Assembly: GCF_900102265.1 (NCBI RefSeq)
Contig: NZ_FNBH01000002.1
Span: forward strand, 434,001 to 498,000
Source of the DNA: Epilithonimonas hungarica
Lineage (GTDB): Bacteria; Bacteroidota; Bacteroidia; Flavobacteriales; Weeksellaceae
DNA length: 64,000 nucleotides
Direction of reading: 5' to 3'
Below, piece after piece: positions 16,728-26,041 of the stretch; the stretch's first letter is position 1, and every line of letters begins with the position of its first letter. Both the position numbers and the translations under genes were made by a program. A model generated the notes under the pieces. It worked only from the letters and a program-made list of their open reading frames with translations. It searched no databases and was not told where the DNA came from.

Positions 16728-19700
16728 TTAATCTACGTGCTTAGGCGTAAATCCGTCTTCACTTAGTTCTCTGTGCTTATAATCTGCCTTCATCTCAGCG
16801 TCATAATCCACTGTTTCATGTTTACCCATTCTTCTCAAAATTGAATCAAATAAAGAATAAACAACCGGTACAATAATCAAAGTAAGGAATAATGACGATG
16901 TCAAACCACCGATAATTACCCAAGCCAATCCATTGTTCATCTCAGCTCCCGCTCCTTTTGCAATCGCAATCGGGATCATACCAAAGATCATCGCAATCGT
17001 TGTCATCAGGATCGGACGAAGACGTGCGTGGTTGGCCTGAATCAAAGCGTCGTGCGTATTAGCCCCGGCTGCTTTTCTCATATTGGCAAAGTCGACAATC
17101 ATGATCGCGTTCTTTGCCACCAGACCAATCAACATGATCATACCCAGCATTGTAAAGATATTCAAAGAGTTTCCTGTGATGGCAAGAATTACCATTACCC
17201 CAATCAATGCCAATGGAATTGAGAATAATACCACAAACGGATAAACAAACGAGTCATACAAGGAAACCATTACCAAGTAAACCAATACAATAGCCGCCAA
17301 CAAAGCAATTCCTAAAGTACCGAAACCTTCGGTCTGGTTTTCCATATCTCCACTCCAGATGTAAGTTACACCAGCAGGTTTTGTTTTTTCGTTTTCCATG
17401 AATTGAGCCGCCCATTCGTTGGCAACATCTCCTACAGGACGACCAACAACCTTAGATTTTACTTTTACAGAAGGCGCTTTATCTCTACGTTCCAATAAAC
17501 TTGGTCCTGAACCCATTTTTACATCTGCAAACTGGCTTAGTCTGATCTGTTCTCCCTGAGGATTTGTAAACATCAGGTTTCTTACATCATCAATAGATTG
17601 TCTGTTCGCATCTCCAAAACGTATATTGATATCATATTCATACTCTCCTGCTCTGAATTTCCCGTCTGTATTTCCACTGAAAGCCGTCTGCATCGTTTGT
17701 CCTACACTTGAAAGATTTAAACCTAAAGAAGCCATTTTATCCCTGTCGATATTCACCTGAACTTCCGGGTTTCCGGAATCGGTTGATAATTCAGCATCTA
17801 CAGAACCCGGAACTTTTTTAAGTAATTCAAGGATTCTGTTTGCTTCCTTGTTTGCAGTTTCATTATCCTGAGCGGTTACCACTAGTTCAATCGGTGCGTT
17901 ATCCGCTCCCATCAACCCGATTGGCGCTGTTTTAAATTCAACTCCCGTGAATTTCTCTTCTAAAGCTCTTTTAATTTTTGCAGACTTGATATCTGTACTT
18001 TCATTACGTTCAGATTTATCAACTAAGATCACCTGAATCTCAGATTGATACAAAGTGGCCTGCGCCCCACCAAAACCTGATGACTGCTGACCAACCGTTG
18101 TGATCATGTCTACAACATCTTTATCATTTCTAAGATATTTTTCAACTGCAAGAGTTACCTGATTGGTTTTTTCTACAGAAGCATCTTTTGGTAATTCCAT
18201 CTGAACAAGGAACTGTCCTCTGTCCATTTTAGGGAAGAATTCTCCTCCGATAAATCCGAACGCCACCAACATAAAGGAAGAGATCAAAATAAGGAATGTC
18301 ACAACAACAGTCATTATCCTTCTTAATGTCGATTTTAAACACCATTCTAAAATTCCACTGATCCAGTGTGTAAATTTCTCCAATTGTTTTTCGAACCAAA
18401 GAATAAATTTCTCGAATGGATTCTTTCCTGTCAAATGCACCAACTTACCAAATCTTGAAGATAACCAAGGAATAATGGTAAATGATGCTAGTAAAGATAA
18501 CATCGTTGCGATAACTACGGTAACGCAGAACTGTGCCAAGATATCAGAAACCAAACCGGAGCTCATCGCAATCGGTAAGAATACCACCACGATTACCAAT
18601 GTAATTGCTGTTACGGTAAATCCGATCTCCGAAGCTCCGTCATACGCTGCCCGGATCCTACTTTTTCCCATCTCCATATGACGGTAAACGTTTTCCAGAA
18701 CCACGATGGCATCATCCACAAGAATACCTACCACAAGTGATAGTCCCAATAAACTCATCAAGTTCAAAGTGTATCCCATCAAATACATTCCGATTACAGT
18801 TGCAATCAGCGATACCGGAATCGAAACCATTACAATGAATGCGTTTCTGATGTTGTGAAGGAACAATAACATTACCACTGCAACCAGGATGATTGCCAAG
18901 AATAAATCGAATATTACATGATCCGCTGCTTCAAGGGTAAAATCTGTACTGTCATCAACAATATTTACCTTTACGGCCTGTGTTTTATAATTTTCCTGAA
19001 CCTGGGCAATTGTTTTCTGAACCAATTCTGAAACCGATACTGCATTGGCATCAGATTGTTTTTTGATCTGCATCAAAATCGTAGAATTCTGATTGAATCT
19101 TGCCACTTTCTCAACATCTTTCTGCGTATCAAAAACCGTTGCAATATCAGATAAACGAACTTGTGCTCCGTCTTTATTAGAGACCACAAGATTGTTCATT
19201 TCCATCACATCTCTATATTTTCCCGAAAGTCTGATCGTAGAACGCGAAGTCCTGGTCTTCAAAGCTCCTGTCGGGAAATCTAAGTTTGAAGAAAGAATTG
19301 CCTGTTGTACGTCTCCAATTGAAAGGCCATAACCTTGCAATTTTTTCTCATCAAGACTTACCTGAATCTCTCTCTCCTGTCCACCAACAAGGTCAACCTG
19401 AGCAACACCGTTTACACGGGAAAATATCGGCTCTATTTTTTTATCTAAAAGATCATAAAGGTCTTTATTATTAAGCTTATCACTGGTGATACTCAATGTC
19501 ATAATTGGTAAATCATCCAATGAGAATTTCTGTAACGAAGGTGGGTCTGCATCTTCCGGAAGATCTGCCAAGATCGCATTTACCTTACGTTGTGCATCGT
19601 TCAAAGCATAGTTTACATCAGCACCGGTGTTCAACTGAACCATAATCACCGATAAACTCTCATAAGATGAAGATTCTACCTTCTTCACATTTTCCAAAGA

Positions 19701-19916
19701 ACCAACGGCATCCTCAATTTTTCTGGTCACCGAAGTTTCCACCTCTGCAGGCGATGCTCCCGGATAAACCGTAGAAATGGTTACCATATTGGTCTCAAAC
19801 TTCGGAATCAATTCGTACCCCATCATAGAGTAACTCAACAAACCACCTAGCGTCAGAATCGTAAATAATACGATAACCAGCGACGGTCTTTTAATGGATA
19901 TTTCTGCTAACTTCAT
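16728..19916 (-). CDS. RND efflux permease (HAE1/AcrB family)
   Basis: A 1062-residue inner-membrane pump subunit with the full RND layout: helix 1 (RPSLVIVLFTILTLGGLLSYSMM), two large periplasmic loops, and twelve membrane helices in two repeats. The proton-relay aspartates are visible in LVVGILVDDAIVVLENVYRHME, and the second repeat has MLIGLVAKNAIMIVDFANMRK. It exports hydrophobic compounds or drugs using the proton gradient with the adaptor and TolC-type channel encoded upstream. It lies 7 bp after the adaptor gene and is the last gene of the operon. Confidence 0.96.
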   Translation of the reverse strand: MKLAEISIKRPSLVIVLFTILTLGGLLSYSMMGYELIPKFETNMVTISTVYPGASPAEVETSVTRKIEDAVGSLENVKKVESSSYESLSVIMVQLNTGADVNYALNDAQRKVNAILADLPEDADPPSLQKFSLDDLPIMTLSITSDKLNNKDLYDLLDKKIEPIFSRVNGVAQVDLVGGQEREIQVSLDEKKLQGYGLSIGDVQQAILSSNLDFPTGALKTRTSRSTIRLSGKYRDVMEMNNLVVSNKDGAQVRLSDIATVFDTQKDVEKVARFNQNSTILMQIKKQSDANAVSVSELVQKTIAQVQENYKTQAVKVNIVDDSTDFTLEAADHVIFDLFLAIILVAVVMLLFLHNIRNAFIVMVSIPVSLIATVIGMYLMGYTLNLMSLLGLSLVVGILVDDAIVVLENVYRHMEMGKSRIRAAYDGASEIGFTVTAITLVIVVVFLPIAMSSGLVSDILAQFCVTVVIATMLSLLASFTIIPWLSSRFGKLVHLTGKNPFEKFILWFEKQLEKFTHWISGILEWCLKSTLRRIMTVVVTFLILISSFMLVAFGFIGGEFFPKMDRGQFLVQMELPKDASVEKTNQVTLAVEKYLRNDKDVVDMITTVGQQSSGFGGAQATLYQSEIQVILVDKSERNESTDIKSAKIKRALEEKFTGVEFKTAPIGLMGADNAPIELVVTAQDNETANKEANRILELLKKVPGSVDAELSTDSGNPEVQVNIDRDKMASLGLNLSSVGQTMQTAFSGNTDGKFRAGEYEYDINIRFGDANRQSIDDVRNLMFTNPQGEQIRLSQFADVKMGSGPSLLERRDKAPSVKVKSKVVGRPVGDVANEWAAQFMENEKTKPAGVTYIWSGDMENQTEGFGTLGIALLAAIVLVYLVMVSLYDSFVYPFVVLFSIPLALIGVMVILAITGNSLNIFTMLGMIMLIGLVAKNAIMIVDFANMRKAAGANTHDALIQANHARLRPILMTTIAMIFGMIPIAIAKGAGAEMNNGLAWVIIGGLTSSLFLTLIIVPVVYSLFDSILRRMGKHETVDYDAEMKADYKHRELSEDGFTPKHVD

Positions 19917-19923
19917 CTGTACT

Positions 19924-20985
19924 CTACTTTACAATATTGATTTTTGAACCGTTATCTAAGTTGATCTGTCCGCTGGTAATAACTTGTTCACCACCATTAA
20001 GACCGCTCAAGATTTGAACTTTATCACCGTAAACTTTTCCGGTTTGAACTTTAATTAATTTTGCAGTTCCGTTGCTAACAACAAATAATTGTCCAGAGCT
20101 CACCCCATTTACGAAAGCTTCTGCAGGAACAGTCAGCATATTTTGAGTTTCAGCACCGTGGTTGGTTTTAAAAATCGCAGTTGCATACATACCAGCTTTC
20201 AAGTTTCCTCTGTTTTGAACTTCTATTTCAACCGGGAAATTCAATGAAGCATCACTTTTAGGAGCAATGAAAGTAATTCTACCGCTGAAAGAATCTTCCG
20301 GTAAAACATTAACATTGATTTTTACTTCCTGACCCAATTGGATCCTTCCAACTTGACTCTCATCAACCAGAACAGAAAGCTTCAAAGTATTGATATTAAC
20401 AATCTCGAAAAGCGAAGTTCCTGGCGCAACAACCATTCCCGGCTCAACCATTTTTTTGTTGATCGTTCCGCTAATTCCTGCTCTTACACTTGTATCATTG
20501 ATCTTTACGCCTTGGGCTCTCACCGCAGTCTGTGCATTTTTCAATTGAAGTCTTGAGTTGTCCAATTGCTGCTTTGTAACACCTCCTGTTTTGTAGGCAT
20601 TTTCGTAACGTTGGTTGTCAATAATCGCATTTTGCAAAGTATTTTGAGCTTGTGTCACATCCACTTCGATAGCATCTCTTTTGATAGTTGCCAAAACTTG
20701 CCCAGCTCCTACTCTGGAACCTTCTTTTACCAAAACGCTAACGATACGGCCAGATATTTCAGAAGATTGATTAGTTTCCTGTTTCGGGATAAATGTCCCG
20801 TTTGCAGAATAATCTGTATCGATGTTTTCACGGGAAACTGTGATCACGTTAACATTGATCTTGTCAACTTGTCTTGCAACTTCTTTTACTTCAGTTTCCT
20901 GCTTCTTTTTGTTATCCGCTATTTTGTAGGCAGCCAAACCAATCAATACAGCTGCAACGATGATATATATTAATGTTTTTTTCAT
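19924..20985 (-). CDS. RND efflux periplasmic adaptor subunit
   Basis: A 353-residue membrane-fusion protein with an N-terminal signal anchor (MKKTLIYIIVAAVLIGLAAY), a barrel-sandwich lipoyl-type domain (VVAPGTSLFEIVNINTLKLSV), a helical hairpin (VTQAQNTLQNAIIDNQRYENAYKTGGVTKQQLDNSRLQLKNA) and beta-barrel domains. It bridges the pump and the outer-membrane channel. The order tetR > tolC-like > adaptor > permease on one strand, with short gaps, marks one efflux system. Confidence 0.95.
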   Translation of the reverse strand: MKKTLIYIIVAAVLIGLAAYKIADNKKKQETEVKEVARQVDKINVNVITVSRENIDTDYSANGTFIPKQETNQSSEISGRIVSVLVKEGSRVGAGQVLATIKRDAIEVDVTQAQNTLQNAIIDNQRYENAYKTGGVTKQQLDNSRLQLKNAQTAVRAQGVKINDTSVRAGISGTINKKMVEPGMVVAPGTSLFEIVNINTLKLSVLVDESQVGRIQLGQEVKINVNVLPEDSFSGRITFIAPKSDASLNFPVEIEVQNRGNLKAGMYATAIFKTNHGAETQNMLTVPAEAFVNGVSSGQLFVVSNGTAKLIKVQTGKVYGDKVQILSGLNGGEQVITSGQINLDNGSKINIVK

Positions 20986-21056
20986 TTGAAATAATTATTT
21001 TTTTTAATGACAAATGGAATCAAAGATTTCATTTTATGACCGTTATTTTTTATAGT

Positions 21057-22385
21057 TTATTTTAAGTAAGTTTTAAGTTCCCCTTTTGATTTGTAATACT
21101 GGACTTCTGCGATCTTATAATCAAGAATTGCATTAGTATAGTTATTTTTAGCCTGAACCAGAGAGTTTTCGGCATCTAGCAAATCCGTAAGTGTTGCCAA
21201 CCCATATTGATAATTGCTTTTTGTATCGGCAAGAACACTCTCTGCCAATGTTACATTCGCTTTTTGATTTTCAATTGATGACAGGCTATTTTCTATTTGC
21301 GATTTAGCATTCTGATAAGCTTGGTCCAATCCCAGTTTGGTATCTTTCAAGTCTGCTTCCAATTTATCGATCTCAATCTGATTTTGTTGAACTTTTGCTT
21401 TGGTAGCAAATCCATTGAAGATTGGAATATTAACACCTAGTCCAATAGAAGAATAATCCGACCACATAATGCCATTGGATCGTCCATTAATCAATGGAAA
21501 TTTTTCTCCCATACCCTGCCAGTTGTAATTAGCGGTTAAATTAACTGTTGGATAATAAGCTGCTTCTGTGGCTTTTTTCTGATATTCAAGAAGTTCTCTG
21601 TTTTTCAATAAAACTTTCACCTCTGTTCTCTCATCAGTATTAACCATATTTTCCAAAAGATGCGGCGTAACTTCCATATCTCCTGGCACAAGCTGGATTT
21701 TGGTTTCAATCGGCATTCCCATATAAAATTTCAGGGCATTTTCTGCTTGGGCAATTCCATTATTACTTTGTTTGATATTGGTTTCGATATTAGTCAAATT
21801 AACATTAGTCCTGTCCAGATCGATTTTTTTGGACAATCCATTGTCAAACAAACTCTTGATTACGTTTCGCACTTTCTCTGTACTTGCAAAACTACTTTCC
21901 AAAGTACTTTTCTTTTCCTGGGCTGTGAAAACCTGGAAGTAGGCATTAGAAACCCTTTCAATGATTTGTTCATCTGTCAAATCTGCATTGAGTTGATAGA
22001 ATTCTTTAGTTGATTTTGCTGCTTTCAATCCAACAAAAACCTGTTGGTTAAAAACTGCTTGAGTTACTTGAACACCAGCATTCACATTCCAAGGCTGACC
22101 CATTTTAATAGTCGCACCTTCAAGTGCAATCTCTTGTATGATTGGGTTATAAGTAAGATTAGCTGTTCCATTAATTTTCGGAAGCGCACCTGCTTTTGCC
22201 TCTAGTATTTTCGCCTCTGCATTTGTAATATCCAGCTTTGCTTTCAATGCATCAGACTTATTCTGCAAAGCATATTCTATGGCTTGTTTCAGTGTAATGC
22301 TCTGCTGAGAATACAAGAGTGATCCCGTAACAGTCAAAACGCCTAAAGCCAATTTTCTCCACTTTATCATTTTGTTATTAATCAT
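21057..22385 (-). CDS. TolC family outer-membrane efflux protein
   Basis: A 442-residue protein with a signal peptide and two repeats of the outer membrane efflux fold: SITLKQAIEYALQNKSDALKAKLDI near the start and LGLDQAYQNAKSQIENSLSSIENQKANVTLAESVLADTKSNYQYGLATLTDLLDAENSLVQAKN near the end. It forms the outer-membrane exit channel of the pump. It is the first structural gene behind the TetR regulator. The frame offers two starts; MIKWRKLALGVLTVTGSLLYSQ is the better signal peptide. Confidence 0.95.
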   Translation of the reverse strand: MINNKMIKWRKLALGVLTVTGSLLYSQQSITLKQAIEYALQNKSDALKAKLDITNAEAKILEAKAGALPKINGTANLTYNPIIQEIALEGATIKMGQPWNVNAGVQVTQAVFNQQVFVGLKAAKSTKEFYQLNADLTDEQIIERVSNAYFQVFTAQEKKSTLESSFASTEKVRNVIKSLFDNGLSKKIDLDRTNVNLTNIETNIKQSNNGIAQAENALKFYMGMPIETKIQLVPGDMEVTPHLLENMVNTDERTEVKVLLKNRELLEYQKKATEAAYYPTVNLTANYNWQGMGEKFPLINGRSNGIMWSDYSSIGLGVNIPIFNGFATKAKVQQNQIEIDKLEADLKDTKLGLDQAYQNAKSQIENSLSSIENQKANVTLAESVLADTKSNYQYGLATLTDLLDAENSLVQAKNNYTNAILDYKIAEVQYYKSKGELKTYLK

Positions 22386-22483
22386 AGTTTATTACTTCGT
22401 TAATTTTTTATATTTCTTTTATTTTTTTGAAAGCTTTTACTCTTAAGTGACGGATGGTCTGCCAAAATACTTTAATATTATTT

Positions 22484-23077
22484 TCAATTTTTAAAAAGCA
22501 TATTGAGAATAATATCTTTTCTGTCGGCTATCAATCTGTCAAATTCTTTATCGTCGATCATCAAATTCTCCATAATAAGAGGTCTTACCGCACTCGGAAA
22601 TACAAGGAGTGAAATCATATTGAAGATGAACTGGATTGGTTCCATTTTTTCTACATTTCCAAGCTCCATCTCTTGTTCAATATCTCGAAAGAGCTTTTTC
22701 AGATCATTTTCCTCAACATCTTTTTTGTGACAATTTCCTTTATTGATTTGTGAAACGATATAAGTTTCCAAATATGGATACCGTAAACTTGTAGATAAGC
22801 TCTCTTCAATAAACTGGGCTATTTTCTCCTTAAAGAGAAGATCAGACCTCATAATTACCTCAGATTTCTCCTTTTCCACTTTATGTGCTTCATCAAAGAC
22901 GATTTGAATCAAATTATCTCTTGATCGGAAGTAGTAGTTTATCAGTGTTCTGTTAATGCCTGCTTCATCGGCAATCTCTTGAGTTGTAGCATCAAATTTC
23001 CCTTTGACAAAGAAGAGATTCTTCGTTGTTTCTTTGATCAACTCCTGTGTTTGGTCTTTTTTTTCTTGTTTTGACAT
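22484..23077 (-). CDS. TetR/AcrR family regulator
   Basis: A 197-residue repressor-type protein. The helix-turn-helix is DATTQEIADEAGINRTLINYYFRSRDNLI at about residues 24-52, followed by the helical ligand domain. It is the first gene of the efflux operon, 98 bp before the channel gene, and most likely represses the operon until a pump substrate binds. Its start codon overlaps an operator-like palindrome, and a second identical half-site pattern covers the -33 box upstream. Confidence 0.94.
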   Translation of the reverse strand: MSKQEKKDQTQELIKETTKNLFFVKGKFDATTQEIADEAGINRTLINYYFRSRDNLIQIVFDEAHKVEKEKSEVIMRSDLLFKEKIAQFIEESLSTSLRYPYLETYIVSQINKGNCHKKDVEENDLKKLFRDIEQEMELGNVEKMEPIQFIFNMISLLVFPSAVRPLIMENLMIDDKEFDRLIADRKDIILNMLFKN

Positions 23078-23137
23078 TTTTGTTAAACAATTTTGTGCAA
23101 ATTTATATCAATCATTTGTTTTGACAAAATTGTTAAA
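23070..23137 (-). promoter_or_regulatory. tetR promoter flanked by two operator-like palindromes
   Basis: On the minus strand a -33 TTTG (23125-23128) and a -7 TAAATTTG (23098-23105) are spaced by 19 bp. Two copies of TTTAACA-N4-TGTCAAA lie at 23120-23137 and 23070-23087, exactly 50 bp apart. One covers the -33 box and the other covers the early transcript and the tetR start codon. They are good candidates for autoregulatory TetR sites. Confidence 0.7.
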
Positions 23138-23337
23138 CATTAAAATTAAACAAATTTGAAAATTTAATACAAACTTAACATTCAGAAAATCCATGGCACT
23201 TCTCCTAGGGCAAGAATTACTATTCTATTATAAAGTTAAAATCAGTAACTTTGCAAAATTCATAAAATAGGTTTCCAAAAAGTATAAAATCCGAAAATTG
23301 GGAAACTTGATAATTCATAACTCTTATTCATAATTTA

Positions 23338-24540
23338 ATGGAATTAATACATCGCAACCTTCTGATCGGGATTCATGATTCTCTACAAGAAACTTTTTTC
23401 GAGGACAGAAAATATGCAGATAAAGTCATAGAAAGACTCCTAAAATCTCACAAAAAATGGGGAAGCGAGGACAGAAAGGTAGTTTCCGAGATCTTCTACA
23501 ATATCATCCGTTGGAAAAAACGTCTGGAATACTACATGGGAGAAGGCGTGAAACCTACGAATGTATATAAGATGATCATTGCCTATCTTCTTTGGAGCAA
23601 AACGCATTATAAAAAATTTGAAGAATTTGACGGGATCAAGGTCGCGGATATCCTTACCAAGTTGAAAAAAGGCACCGTTCCAACAAAAGCCATAGAGCAT
23701 TCTATTCCTGATTGGTTAGCTGAAACTTTGGAAAAGGAATTAGGAAAAAACTGGGAAAGAGAAATGCTGGCGCTTAACGAGCAAGCCCCTACAGTCCTTC
23801 GTACAAATACCCTCAAAACGACGCCAAGAGAATTGATAGCGGACCTAAATGATGAAAATGTAGAAGCCTTTACAATCAAAAATTATCCTGACGCCGTACA
23901 ATTAGCAGAGAAGAAAAACGTTTTCTTGACGTCAGCCTTCAAAGATGGCTTGTTTGAAGTTCAGGATGCAAGTTCCCAAAAAATCGGAGAATTATTGGAT
24001 GTAAAAGAAGGAATGCGAGTTGTGGATGCCTGTGCTGGCGCTGGCGGAAAAACCTTACATCTAGCAGCTTTGATGAAAAACAAAGGTCAGATCATTGCAC
24101 TCGATATCTACGAATGGAAATTAGCAGAGCTAAAAAGACGGGCCAAAAGAGCTGGAGCTCACAATATAGAAGCCAGAGTGATCTCTGACAATAAAGTCAT
24201 CAAAAGATTACACGAAAAAGCTGACAGGCTATTGATAGATGCACCATGTTCAGGTCTTGGCGTTTTGAAAAGAAATCCGGATTCCAAGTGGAAGATCGAT
24301 CAAGCTTTCATTGACAGGATCAAAGGGGAACAACAACAGATTTTACAAGATTATTCTAAAATTTTGAAAAAAGGAGGCCAAATGATCTATGCAACGTGTT
24401 CTATTCTTCCATCAGAAAACAATGAACAAGTAAAAACATTCTTGAAAAACAATCCTGATTTTTCCCTTGTCAAAGATGAAAAAACAATGCCTAGCGAAGG
24501 TTATGACGGATTCTATATGGCACTGATCAAACGTAATTGA
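23338..24540 (+). CDS. RsmB/NOP-family rRNA cytosine-5 methyltransferase
   Basis: A 400-residue AdoMet-dependent RNA methyltransferase. An N-terminal helical NusB-like segment (residues about 1-120) precedes the catalytic domain with the AdoMet loop VVDACAGAGGKTLHLAALM, motif IV LIDAPCSGLGVLKRNPDSKW and motif VI MIYATCSILPSENNEQV, which carry the two catalytic cysteines. It methylates a cytosine at C5, most likely in 16S rRNA. The first ATG fits the family start. Confidence 0.93.
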   Translation: MELIHRNLLIGIHDSLQETFFEDRKYADKVIERLLKSHKKWGSEDRKVVSEIFYNIIRWKKRLEYYMGEGVKPTNVYKMIIAYLLWSKTHYKKFEEFDGIKVADILTKLKKGTVPTKAIEHSIPDWLAETLEKELGKNWEREMLALNEQAPTVLRTNTLKTTPRELIADLNDENVEAFTIKNYPDAVQLAEKKNVFLTSAFKDGLFEVQDASSQKIGELLDVKEGMRVVDACAGAGGKTLHLAALMKNKGQIIALDIYEWKLAELKRRAKRAGAHNIEARVISDNKVIKRLHEKADRLLIDAPCSGLGVLKRNPDSKWKIDQAFIDRIKGEQQQILQDYSKILKKGGQMIYATCSILPSENNEQVKTFLKNNPDFSLVKDEKTMPSEGYDGFYMALIKRN

Positions 24541-24674
24541 TAAAAAAATTCCTAGGATACACAAGGTATTCCTAGGAATTAAAAACACAAATGATGAAAG
24601 TGCAAATCTAAGACATATTTCATTAAAAAACCTTATCATTTGGTAAGAAAAGAGAATTTTATAAATTCTTTAAC

Positions 24675-24708
24675 ATAAATAAGAGATTCAATTGAATCTC
24701 TTATTTAT
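24675..24708 (+). terminator. Perfect 34-nt palindrome, probable terminator
   Basis: The sequence is its own reverse complement over 34 nt (core AAGAGATTCAATTGAATCTC); folded it gives a stem of about 15 bp with an AATT loop and a T-rich tail. It lies between two plus-strand genes. Confidence 0.6.
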
Positions 24709-24790
24709 TTATAGTTTAATTTAATCATCAAGCCTCATTGATACACCCTTGTTTTGTTTAATTTTTTTCACAAGCTAATTAATCTCATAC

Positions 24791-24830
24791 TTTAGAATCA
24801 TTCTAAAATCATATTTAATCCTTAAATTTG
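24791..24830 (+). promoter_or_regulatory. Ferredoxin-reductase promoter with a 7-1-7 inverted repeat
   Basis: A perfect inverted repeat TTTAGAAT-C-ATTCTAAA (24791-24807) sits where a -33 box would be, followed by a -7 TAAATTTG at 24823-24830, 21 bp before the ATG. The 7-1-7 core TTAGAAT-C-ATTCTAA has the form of Fur/PerR-family boxes. Confidence 0.55.
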
Positions 24831-24851
24831 CGTTTCCAAAATTTTTTATAA

Positions 24852-25904
24852 ATGTTTGAAACAGATATCATTATAATAGGTGCAGGTCCGACAGGGCTTT
24901 TCGCTGTCTTCGAAGCAGGGTTATTAAAATTAAGATGCCATTTGATCGATGCACTTCCACAACCTGGTGGACAATTAACAGAACTATATCCTAAAAAACC
25001 GATCTTTGACATTCCAGGTTTTCCAAGTGTGGATGCTGGTGTTTTGGTGGACAACTTGATGGAACAGATCAAACAATTTGAACCTCAGTTTTCGTTGGCC
25101 CAGAAAGCGGTTAGCTATGAAAAAACAGAAGAGGGCGATTTCATAGTTACTACAAGCAGAGGTGTAAAAGTTAAGGGAAAAGCCATTGCAATTGCAGGTG
25201 GATTGGGAAGTTTTGACCCGAGAAAACCAGAATTGGAAAACATCGATAAATTTGAGGAAAACGGTGTAGAGTATTTCGTGAGAGAACCAGAAATGTTCCG
25301 TGACAAAAAAATCGTGATCGCCGGAGGTGGAGATTCTGCCTTGGATTGGTCGGTTTTTCTGGCCGATGTCGCCTCTGACGTCACTTTGATCCACAGAAGA
25401 AATGAGTTCCGTGGCGCATTGGATTCAGTAGAAAAAGTAACAGAGTTAAAACATCAAGGAAAAATCAACTTAATTACACCTGCTGAAGTTACAGGTTTGA
25501 TTGGCGATGATAAATTAACCGCAATCGAAATTGAAAAAGATGGTGAAAAAACAGTCCTGGAAACAGATTACCTGATCCCATTATTTGGATTGACCCCTAA
25601 GTTGGGACCGTTGTCAGATTGGGGATTAGAGATCGAGAAAAACGCGATCAAGGTGAACAATGCTTTGGACTACCAAACCAACATAGATGGAATCTACGCT
25701 ATTGGTGATATCAATACCTATCCTGGAAAACTAAAATTGATTCTTTGTGGTTTCCACGAGGCAACTTTGATGGTTCAAAGTGTCTACAACAGACTAAATC
25801 CCGGAAAAAAATTCGTATTAAAATATACAACCGTAAGTGGTGTCGATGGTTTCGACGGAACCAGAAAAGAAGCTGAAAAAGCAGTTGTAAAATCGATTGA
25901 TTAA
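24852..25904 (+). CDS. Ferredoxin/flavodoxin-NADP reductase, thioredoxin-reductase type
   Basis: A 350-residue flavoprotein. The FAD loop is IIIIGAGPTGLFAVFEAG, followed by PQPGGQLTELYPKKPIFDIPGF; the NADPH loop is IVIAGGGDSALDWSVFLA, and GIYAIGDINTYPG closes the FAD site. It lacks the CxxC of thioredoxin reductase, which points to a type 2 ferredoxin-NADP reductase (YumC type). It moves electrons between NADPH and a ferredoxin, most likely the [2Fe-2S] protein encoded 137 bp downstream. A candidate Fur/PerR-type site covers its promoter. Confidence 0.9.
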   Translation: MFETDIIIIGAGPTGLFAVFEAGLLKLRCHLIDALPQPGGQLTELYPKKPIFDIPGFPSVDAGVLVDNLMEQIKQFEPQFSLAQKAVSYEKTEEGDFIVTTSRGVKVKGKAIAIAGGLGSFDPRKPELENIDKFEENGVEYFVREPEMFRDKKIVIAGGGDSALDWSVFLADVASDVTLIHRRNEFRGALDSVEKVTELKHQGKINLITPAEVTGLIGDDKLTAIEIEKDGEKTVLETDYLIPLFGLTPKLGPLSDWGLEIEKNAIKVNNALDYQTNIDGIYAIGDINTYPGKLKLILCGFHEATLMVQSVYNRLNPGKKFVLKYTTVSGVDGFDGTRKEAEKAVVKSID

Positions 25905-25951
25905 AAGTTTTTAGGGAATAAAAATCAGTTTTTCTAATTATTATAATATAG

Positions 25952-25976
25952 AGAGGATTCTAGAATCCTCTTTTTT
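25952..25976 (+). terminator. Palindromic terminator
   Basis: A perfect 20-nt palindrome (AGAGGATTCTAGAATCCTCT) is followed by TTTTTT, between the reductase and ferredoxin genes. Confidence 0.75.
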
Positions 25977-26029
25977 GTGCACAATTAAAAAATCTGACAT
26001 CTGACATCTCTTGTCTAAAATCTATCCCT

Positions 26030-26037
26030 TATCTTTG
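26030..26037 (+). promoter_or_regulatory. -7 element 4 nt before the ferredoxin start
   Basis: An exact TAnnTTTG box (TATCTTTG) ends four bases before the ATG at 26042, with a TTG 16 bp upstream. If used, transcription would begin at or next to the start codon, giving a leaderless mRNA. Confidence 0.45.
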
Positions 26038-26041
26038 CAAA

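Larger units (their letters stand above)
24541..24851. other. Regulatory intergenic region with hairpins and a 7-1-7 palindrome
   Basis: This 311-bp gap has no gene. It holds a hairpin at 24548-24581 (AATTCCTAGGATAC paired with its complement, one bulge), a perfect 34-nt palindrome at 24675-24708 with a T-rich 3' side, and the promoter region of the ferredoxin reductase gene. Confidence 0.6.
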
